The notes beneath the pieces are model-generated. The model was given only the letters and a program-made list of their open reading frames with translations. It was not told where the DNA came from and searched no databases. Shown here one piece after another: positions 22,946 through 29,228 of a stretch of DNA of 29,228 nucleotides. Numbering within the stretch: the first letter of the stretch is position 1; each line of letters opens with the position of its first letter. The position numbers and the translations under genes were made by a program. The stretch comes from CAYXXN01 sp964469055 (lineage in GTDB: Bacteria; Acidobacteriota; Thermoanaerobaculia; Multivoradales; JAHEKO01). The stretch is from the NCBI GenBank assembly GCA_964469055.1, contig CAYXXN010000011.1, forward strand, positions 1 through 29,228, read 5' to 3'.

Positions 22946-23891
<946 letters not shown>

Positions 23892-23895
<4 letters not shown>

Positions 23896-25208
23896 GCCGG
23901 CCTCCCGTCCCGACGGCCGACCGAGACGTACTCGAAGCCCGCCGCCGCCATCTTCGCCGGCTCGTAGATGTTGCGCAGGTCGACGATCAGCGGGCGCCGC
24001 AGCAGCTCCTTGAGGCGTCCGAGGTCGAGGAAGCGGAAGCTGTTCCACTCGGTGACGATCACTAGAGCGTCGCCGTCACGCGCCGCCTCGTAGGGGCTGT
24101 CGCAGAAAGTGACGTCCGGCCAGAGCGGCCGGCAGGCGGGCATCGCCACCGGGTCGAAGGTCTGCACCCGGGCGCCGGCCGCGCGCAGCGCCTCGACGAT
24201 GGTCAGGGCCGGCGATTCGCGGATGTCGTCGGTCTCCGGCTTGAACGACAGGCCGAGGACCCCGATCGTCTTGCCGGCCGCGCCGCCGAGCGCCCCCTCG
24301 ATCTTCTCCACCATGCGCCGGCGGGTGGCGTCGTTGACCTCGAGCACCGCCTCCATGATGCGGAAGCTCAACCCTTGCTCGCGGGCGATCCGGGCCACCG
24401 CCTGGGCGTCCTTGGGGAAGCAGGAGCCGCCGAAGCCCGGCCCCGGGTGCAGGAACTTGGGGCCGATCCGTTCGTCGAGCCCCATGCCGTGGGCCACGGT
24501 CTCGACGTCGGCGCCCAGCCGCTCGCACAGGTGAGCCACCTCGTTGATGAACGAGATCTTGGTCGCCAGGAAGCCGTTCGAGGCGTACTTGATCAGCTCG
24601 GCGCTCTCGACGTCGGTGATGACGAAGGGCACGTCGGCGACCCGCAGCGGCGAGTAGATGTCGAGCATGAGGCCCACGGCTCGCGGGTCGCGGCTGCCGA
24701 TGACCACGCGGTCGGGTTGCATGAAGTCCTCGATGGCCGAGCCTTCGCGCAGGAACTCGGGGTTGCTGACCACGGCGAAGGGGTGGGCACCGCGGCTGCG
24801 CTCGGCGACGATCTCCTCGATCATCTTGCCGGTGCCGATGGGCACCGTGCTCTTGGTGACGATGGCCTTGTAGCCGTTCAGGTGGTCGCCGATCGCCTCC
24901 GCCACCTGGCGGATGTATTGCAGATCGGCGGAGCCGTCGGGGCGCGGCGGTGTGCCGACGGCGATGATGATGACCTGCGCCGCCTCGAGCGCGGGGCCGA
25001 GCTCGGCGGAGAAGGCGAGCCTCCCCTGGTTCATGTTCTTGCGCACCAGGGTGCCCAGCCCAGGCTCGTAGATGGGGATCTCGCCGCGCGAGAGGGCCTC
25101 GACCTTGTCGATGTCCTTGTCTACCCCGACGACGGTCATCCCGAAGTCGGCGAGGCAGGCCCCGGTCACCAAGCCGACGTAGCCACTGCCCACGACGCAG
25201 ATGTTCAT
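23892..25208 (-). CDS. ugd: UDP-glucose 6-dehydrogenase
   Basis: This 438-residue cytoplasmic enzyme oxidises UDP-glucose to UDP-glucuronate with two NAD+. Visible features are the N-terminal Rossmann MNICVVGSGYVGLVTGACLA, STVPIGTG, SNPEFLREGSAI, the catalytic Cys263 in GPGFGGSCFPKD and the C-terminal nucleotide domain GVLGLSFKPETDDIRESPA. The length is normal for the family. The product feeds both UDP-xylose synthase (next gene) and the epimerase-like gene further upstream. A weak -10 box lies in the 54-nt gap in front of the gene. Confidence 0.97.
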
Positions 25209-25243
25209 GACGAGGGATCGGCGCGACCGGCGCCGGGCAGCGG

Positions 25244-25249
25244 ATTGTA
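25244..25249 (-). promoter_or_regulatory. Candidate -10 box upstream of ugd
   Basis: TACAAT (25249-25244, minus strand) lies 35 nt upstream of the ugd ATG. No -35 is evident. It could start an internal transcript for the ugd to VTT part of the run. Confidence 0.3.
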
Positions 25250-25262
25250 CAGCACGGGGAGG

Positions 25263-25538
25263 TCAGCGGCGGACTTCGAAGCCCGCGCTCCCTTCAGAGG
25301 CGCGCTCGACCACTTCGACGTGGGTGACGCCCGCAGCGGGCGGGCCCTTCGCCAGCCAGGCGAGCATCATGCGCATCGGCTCCTCGCTGCCCTCGAGGAC
25401 CAGCTCGAGGCGACCGTCGGGCAGATTCCGCACCCAACCGGCAAGGCCGAGTTCTTGGGCCCTTTCGCGTGCGAACCAGCGGAAGCCGACGCCTTGGACG
25501 CGGCCGGAGACGAGGACGTGCCGGGATACCGGGAGCAC
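25263..25538 (-). CDS. Acylphosphatase
   Basis: This 91-residue protein hydrolyses acyl phosphates such as acetyl phosphate. The family motifs are GRVQGVGFRWFA with the catalytic Arg20, GWVRNLPDGRLELVLEG with Asn38, and a C-terminal FEVRR. The length is typical. It lies 13 nt downstream of the epimerase-like gene. A link to envelope sugar synthesis is not obvious and the gene may be a passenger. Confidence 0.95.
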   Translation of the reverse strand: MLPVSRHVLVSGRVQGVGFRWFARERAQELGLAGWVRNLPDGRLELVLEGSEEPMRMMLAWLAKGPPAAGVTHVEVVERASEGSAGFEVRR

Positions 25539-25551
25539 TGCGCCGTACGGG

Positions 25552-26560
25552 TCAGTCTCTCGCGGCCCCGTCGGACTCCCGATACCACGCGACGAAGCGA
25601 TGCAGCCCTTCCCGGATCGGGACCTTGGGGGCGTAGCCCAGGAGGCGGCCGGCCTTCGTGACGTCGGCGTAGGTGATGGGGACGTCGCCGGGCTGGTCGG
25701 GCTGGAAGTCCATGCGGGGCTCGACGCCGAGCTCGGCGGCGATCCAGTGGACGAGGTCGATCAAGGCGGTGGTGGCAGCGCCTCCCAGGTTGAGGATCTC
25801 GAAGCCCGGGGCGAGGTCGAGCGTCGCCTCGAGCCCGTCCACGATGTCGTCGATGTAGGTGTAGTCGCGGCGGCTCTGGCCGTCGCCGTAGAGCGGCACC
25901 GGCTCGCCGCGGGCCAGGAGGTCGGTNNNNNNNNNNGAGCCCGCGGTCGATTAGCCGCGTGAACTTGTGGATCGCCATCTCCGGGCGCTGGGCGGGGCCG
26001 TAGACGGTGAAGAAGCGCAGGCAGGCGGTCTTCAGACCGTAGAGATGGTGGTAGTTGAAGCACAGGAGCTCGCCGGCCCGCTTGGTCGTGGCGTACGGGC
26101 TGATCGGCTGGTCGACCGAATCGTCCTCGGCGAAGGGCACCTTGGTGTTGATCCCATAGACCGAGGACGAGGAGCCGAAGAGGAAGACCTCGGGCCCATG
26201 GCGCCGCGCCGCCTCGAGCAGGCGCAGCGTGCCGATGCAGTTGACGTCCTCGTAGAGGATCGGCTCGGAGAGGCTCGGGCGCACGCCGGCGCGAGCCGCC
26301 AGATGCACGACGGCGTCGAAGCGTCCGTCGCGAAAGACTCCGTCGATCAGCGGCGCGTCGCGGATGTCGCCCTCGAGTAGGCGGTAGGCGGGGTGCTCGA
26401 AGAAAGGAGCGACGTTGGCTCGCTTGCGCTGCGGCGCGTAGAAGTCGTTGAAGTCGTCGAGCGCGGTGACGCCATCGCCACGCGCGAGCAGCCGCCGGGT
26501 GAGGTGGGAGCCGATGAAGCCGGCCCCGCCGGTCACCAGCACCTGCCGCGGCCCGCTCAC
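25552..26560 (-). CDS. NAD-dependent epimerase, UDP-glucuronate 4-epimerase-like (interrupted by an N gap)
   Basis: This extended SDR protein has TGGAGFIGSHL (10-20), DDFNDFYAPQRKR, LAARAGVRPSLSEP, SSSSVYGINTKVPFAEDD and Tyr156/Lys160 in YATTK, then LRFFTVYGPAQRPEMAIHKFT and a C-terminal LYGDGQSRRDYTYIDDIVDG. It probably converts UDP-GlcA to UDP-GalA for surface polysaccharide. A 10-N gap (25927-25936) falls between FTRLIDRGL and TDLLARGEPV, and the two halves are in different frames. The true gap length must be a multiple of three. The start is a GTG whose GTGA overlaps the MCE stop. Confidence 0.88.
25927..25936. other. Assembly gap (10 N)
   Basis: Ten undetermined bases mark a scaffold join of unknown true size. 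The protein on either side shows a duplicated-looking FTxLxxRG pattern, so the join may represent overlapping rather than separated contig ends. Confidence 0.95.
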
Positions 26561-27693
26561 GGCCGATCGTCCGGAACGGGCCGCGGTCCCTGCGCCTCGT
26601 CGTAGCGCTTCTCGATGCCGGCCTGCTGACGGTTGCGCACCAGCCAGCGCAGGAAGGTCGACTCGTTGATGCCGACGACGGTGTCGTTGATCGCCTGGTA
26701 GACCTGCGGGTCGTTGATCAAGGCGCCCAGCGACCCCTCGCCGCGCTCGAGCTTCCCCGAGATGCTGTTCAGGTTCTCGACCAGGCTCTTCAGCTCGGCG
26801 GCCACCTCGTCGCCGTAAGTCTCGTCGGTCAAGAGCTTGGCGAGCAGGCCGTCGCCGCGTTCGAGATCCTCCGACAGCGCCGCGAAGCGCGCGCTCGCCG
26901 CTTGGAGATTGGTGACGGTCTCGATGAACCGGTCGCGCAGCGTGGCGTCGGAGAGCAGGGCGGGCGCGATGCCCTCGCCGCCCTCGAGCTTCTCGAGGGT
27001 TCCACTCAGCCGGCCGACGGCGGCCTTGAGATCCTGGGCCAGTGCCTCGTCGCTCACCAGTACGCCGAGGGAGCCCCGTCCCTGCTCGATGCCGCCGGCG
27101 ACGCGCTCGACCGAGGCGAGGATCGAGAGCGCCCGCTCTTTGATCTCGCGGCCGGTCGCGCTATCGGTCGTGAGCTCGCCGAGCACGCCCTCACCGGACT
27201 CCATGCGTCCCAGGATGTCGCGCAGCGACGCCGAGATCGCCACCAGGTTGTCCATCGCGCTCTCACCCGAAGCCATCAGTTGATCGAGCTCGGCGACCTT
27301 GGCCGCGGGCACTTCGCCGCCGTTCGCCACGGCCGCTGCCTCCGGCGAGCCCGAGGTCAGCCCGATGTACTTGTCCCCCAGGAGACCGAGGGTGCGGATG
27401 CGGGCCTCGGAGTCCTGCCGCACTCGATCGGCGTAGCGGCGGTCGACGCTGATCCACACCGTCAGCAGCTCCTCGGCGACGCGCTCGGGCAGCACGATCT
27501 CTTCCACCTTGCCGACGTTGACGCCGTTGAGCTGCACGGGGTTGCCCACCGCCAGCCCCTCGACGCTCTCGAAGCCCACGAAGTACCGCGTCTTGCGGGT
27601 GAACAGGGAGCCCTTCTCGCCGATGAGGAAGATGCCCAGCGCCAGCCCCGCCAGCGCGAACAGCACGACCAGCCCGACCTTGAGCTCACGCAA
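26557..27693 (-). CDS. MCE-domain protein (MlaD-like) of the lipid transport system
   Basis: This 378-residue periplasmic substrate-binding subunit has a membrane anchor (about residues 4-24, LKVGLVVLFALAGLALGIFLIG), an MCE domain (FVGFESVEGLAVGNPVQLNGVNVGKVEEI), and a helical C-terminal half. That half has five repeats of the form E-x-G-x-G-x-L-xx-L-xx-D, for example LERGEGSLGALINDP, LERGDGLLAKLLTDE and MESGEGVLGELTTDS. The start is the TTG at 27693, with GGAGG 6 nt upstream, overlapping the MlaF stop; the longer in-frame ORF starting inside mlaF is rejected. It binds phospholipids between the inner and outer membrane. It is considerably longer than E. coli MlaD (183 aa), as in MCE-repeat types of other phyla. 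Confidence 0.92.
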   Translation of the reverse strand: MRELKVGLVVLFALAGLALGIFLIGEKGSLFTRKTRYFVGFESVEGLAVGNPVQLNGVNVGKVEEIVLPERVAEELLTVWISVDRRYADRVRQDSEARIRTLGLLGDKYIGLTSGSPEAAAVANGGEVPAAKVAELDQLMASGESAMDNLVAISASLRDILGRMESGEGVLGELTTDSATGREIKERALSILASVERVAGGIEQGRGSLGVLVSDEALAQDLKAAVGRLSGTLEKLEGGEGIAPALLSDATLRDRFIETVTNLQAASARFAALSEDLERGDGLLAKLLTDETYGDEVAAELKSLVENLNSISGKLERGEGSLGALINDPQVYQAINDTVVGINESTFLRWLVRNRQQAGIEKRYDEAQGPRPVPDDRP

Positions 27694-28468
27694 CCTGCGC
27701 CTCCTCCTCGCGGCGACCGGCGAGGAACGCGCCGAGCAGGGGGTCCCCCGACTCCTCGGCTGCCGCCCACGTGCCGACGAAGCGGAACCGACCATCGTGC
27801 AGGAACGCGATGCGGTCAGCGACGTGCCGGGTGAGCGCGAGGTCGTGGGTCACGACGATTGCGGTGGCGCCCAGCTCGTGCTGGGAGCGTTCGATGAGCG
27901 CGCCGATCGAGGCCGCGGTCATCGGATCGAGTCCCGTGGTCGGCTCGTCGAAGAGCACGGCTTCCGGATCGAGAGCCAGGGAACGCGCCAGCGCCACCCG
28001 CTTCTTCATGCCCCCGGAGAGGTCCGCCGGCATCTTCTCCTCGATGCCGGGCAGCCCGACCACCGCGAGCTTGCGGCGCACGACCTCACCGATCGCAGGC
28101 TCGTCGAGCTCGGTGTGCTCGCGCAACGGGAAGGCGATGTTGTCGAAGACCGTCATCGAGTCGAAAAGAGCCCCGCCTTGGAAGAGCATGGCGACCCGCC
28201 GGCGGATCGGGTAGAGCTCGGACTCCGCCAGGGCGCACAGATCGACGCCGTCGAAGAGGATCCGTCCGGCGTCCGGTCGCTCGAGGGCGTTGAGCTGGCG
28301 CAGCAGCACGCTCTTGCCGGAGCCCGAGCGGCCCAGGACGACGAGACACTCGCCGCGCGCCAGGACGAAGTCGACCCGGTCGAGCACCACCTTGCTGCCG
28401 TAGGTCTTGCGCAGGCCCTCGACGACGAAGAGGGTTCCATCGGCGGCCGTCGCAGACAAGACCGTCAC
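27686..28468 (-). CDS. MlaF-like ABC ATP-binding protein
   Basis: This 260-residue ATPase drives the MCE lipid transporter. It has Walker A GRSGSGKS (46-53), Gln97 in MLFQGGALFDS, the signature LSGGMKKR (150-157), Walker B AVLFDEPTTGLDP and VTHD. FQGGALFDSMTVFDNIAFPLREH is a marker of the MlaF/MkL clade. The start is the GTG at 28468, whose GTGA overlaps the MlaE stop. The product ends in an Arg/Glu-rich tail overlapping the MCE start. Confidence 0.95.
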   Translation of the reverse strand: MTVLSATAADGTLFVVEGLRKTYGSKVVLDRVDFVLARGECLVVLGRSGSGKSVLLRQLNALERPDAGRILFDGVDLCALAESELYPIRRRVAMLFQGGALFDSMTVFDNIAFPLREHTELDEPAIGEVVRRKLAVVGLPGIEEKMPADLSGGMKKRVALARSLALDPEAVLFDEPTTGLDPMTAASIGALIERSQHELGATAIVVTHDLALTRHVADRIAFLHDGRFRFVGTWAAAEESGDPLLGAFLAGRREEEAQVA

Positions 28469-29228
28469 CAGCCCAGGAAGATGTGGAACAACTTGGTCAG
28501 GAAAAAATCGGCGACGAGCACCATGATCGAAGCTAGGACCACGGTGTTCGTCGTGGCGCGCCCGACGCCGTCGGCGCCCCCTCGAGCGTGCAAGCCATTG
28601 TAGCACCCGATGATGGTGATGAAGTACGCGAAGAAGAACGACTTGCCAATGCCACTGCGGACGTCGGAGAGGGTGAGCGAGGAGAACACGTCGTTCAAGA
28701 ACAGGCCCTCGGTCACGCCGAGCTGGAAGCGGGCCACGAACAGACCGCCGAGGATGCCCAGCACGTCGCCCAGGATGGTCAGGCACGGCAGCATCGCCAG
28801 GGCGGCGACCAGCTTCGGCGCGACCAGCTTCTTGACCGGGTCGGCCCCCATCGAGCGCAACGCGTCGATCTGCTCGGTGACCTTCATGGTGCCGAGCTCG
28901 GCGGTCATGCCGGAGCCGATGCGGCCGCCGACGATGAGCGCGGTCAGGACCGGGCCCAGCTCGCGGGTGAGCGACTTCGACACCACCGAGCCGATGTAGT
29001 ACTTCACCCCCAGCTCGGGCAAGCTGTAGGCCGTCTGCAGGGCGAGCACCATGCCGGTGAAGACGGTGGTGATCCCGGCCACCCCGAGCGAGCGCACGCC
29101 GATCTGCTCGGCCTCCTTCACCCAGGCGCGCACTTCGTAGGGTGGGCGCAACATGGCGAGGAGGGCCTGCCAGCTCAGCAGGACGAGGCCGCCGGTCAGC
29201 GTCGCGGCGCGGGCGATCGGAGCAGGAA
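28465..29228 (-). CDS. MlaE-like permease, 5' end outside the window
   Basis: At least 254 residues of the ABC lipid permease are encoded. The frame stays open upstream of the ATG at 29154 to the window edge with family-like TLTGGLVLLSWQALLAMLRPP, so the start lies outside. Diagnostic blocks are GVRSLGVAGITTVFTGMVLALQTAYSL, LTRELGPVLTALIVGGRIGSGMTAELGTMKVTEQIDALRSMGADPVKKLVAPKL and the last helix VLASIMVLVADFFLTKLFHIF. E. coli MlaE has 260 residues, so little is missing. With MlaF and the MCE protein it forms a trans-envelope phospholipid transporter. Confidence 0.95.
   Translation of the reverse strand, partial: PAPIARAATLTGGLVLLSWQALLAMLRPPYEVRAWVKEAEQIGVRSLGVAGITTVFTGMVLALQTAYSLPELGVKYYIGSVVSKSLTRELGPVLTALIVGGRIGSGMTAELGTMKVTEQIDALRSMGADPVKKLVAPKLVAALAMLPCLTILGDVLGILGGLFVARFQLGVTEGLFLNDVFSSLTLSDVRSGIGKSFFFAYFITIIGCYNGLHARGGADGVGRATTNTVVLASIMVLVADFFLTKLFHIFLGW

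Noticed and set aside
24375..25661. Plus-strand ORF of 428 codons opposite ugd and acylphosphatase
   Set aside because: Shadow of two genes with clear catalytic residues on the minus strand.
27694..27795. Longer MCE protein start inside mlaF
   Set aside because: The extra 34 residues are Arg/Ser-rich and lie within conserved mlaF coding sequence; TTG 27693 has GGAGG at a good distance.

Overview
The window is GC-rich, densely packed bacterial DNA that reads like a draft contig from an uncultured member of the Acidobacteriota. Pointers to that phylum are a VWFA-related secreted protein of the acidobacterial type, a GWxTD-domain protein, a CRTAC1 (FG-GAP/ASPIC-UnbV) protein next to a multihaem cytochrome-TPR protein, and a Gld-like ABC/GldG/DUF4340 cluster. 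This is inference from family content, since no rRNA gene is present. One run of ten N (25927-25936) marks a scaffold join inside a gene.

Layout. 1-469 (-) is the N-terminal half of a type I GAPDH. 650-5314 (+) is a four-gene operon: ATPase, ABC-2 permease, GldG-like protein and DUF4340 protein. 5357-5698 holds a self-contained mini-locus: a promoter, a hairpin-rich leader, a 21-codon Lys/Ala gene and a strong intrinsic terminator. 5736-10693 carries a thioredoxin, a VWFA protein (-), a small four-cysteine protein, a type II (archaeal-type) GAPDH homologue, an RNase Z-like hydrolase and an RlmD-like methyltransferase. 10690-10926 (-) is a SelW-like gene with an in-frame UGA followed by a SECIS-like hairpin. 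11027-14334 holds folE, a GWxTD protein, a FabH-like synthase, a RelE/RHH toxin-antitoxin pair (-) and an ACT-like protein. 14354-18896 (-) is a multihaem cytochrome-TPR gene followed by a CRTAC1 gene. 19107-21907 (+) is a ClpX-like ATPase and a frameshifted sodium:solute symporter.

From 29228 down to 22003 everything is on the minus strand and largely translationally coupled: mlaE (runs off the edge), mlaF, an MCE/MlaD protein, a UDP-glucuronate epimerase-like gene, acylphosphatase, UDP-glucose dehydrogenase, UDP-xylose synthase, a YggX-like protein and a VTT-domain membrane protein. The run links lipid trafficking to the outer membrane with UDP-glucuronate and UDP-xylose supply for surface polysaccharide, consistent with cell-envelope biogenesis.

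The strongest unusual signals are the probable selenoprotein, which ordinary ORF calling breaks at UGA, and the 21-residue basic peptide locus. Also notable are two GAPDH classes 7 kb apart, start codons placed about 7 nt behind a -10 box (possible leaderless mRNAs), and a recurrent TGC-TA extended -10 motif.
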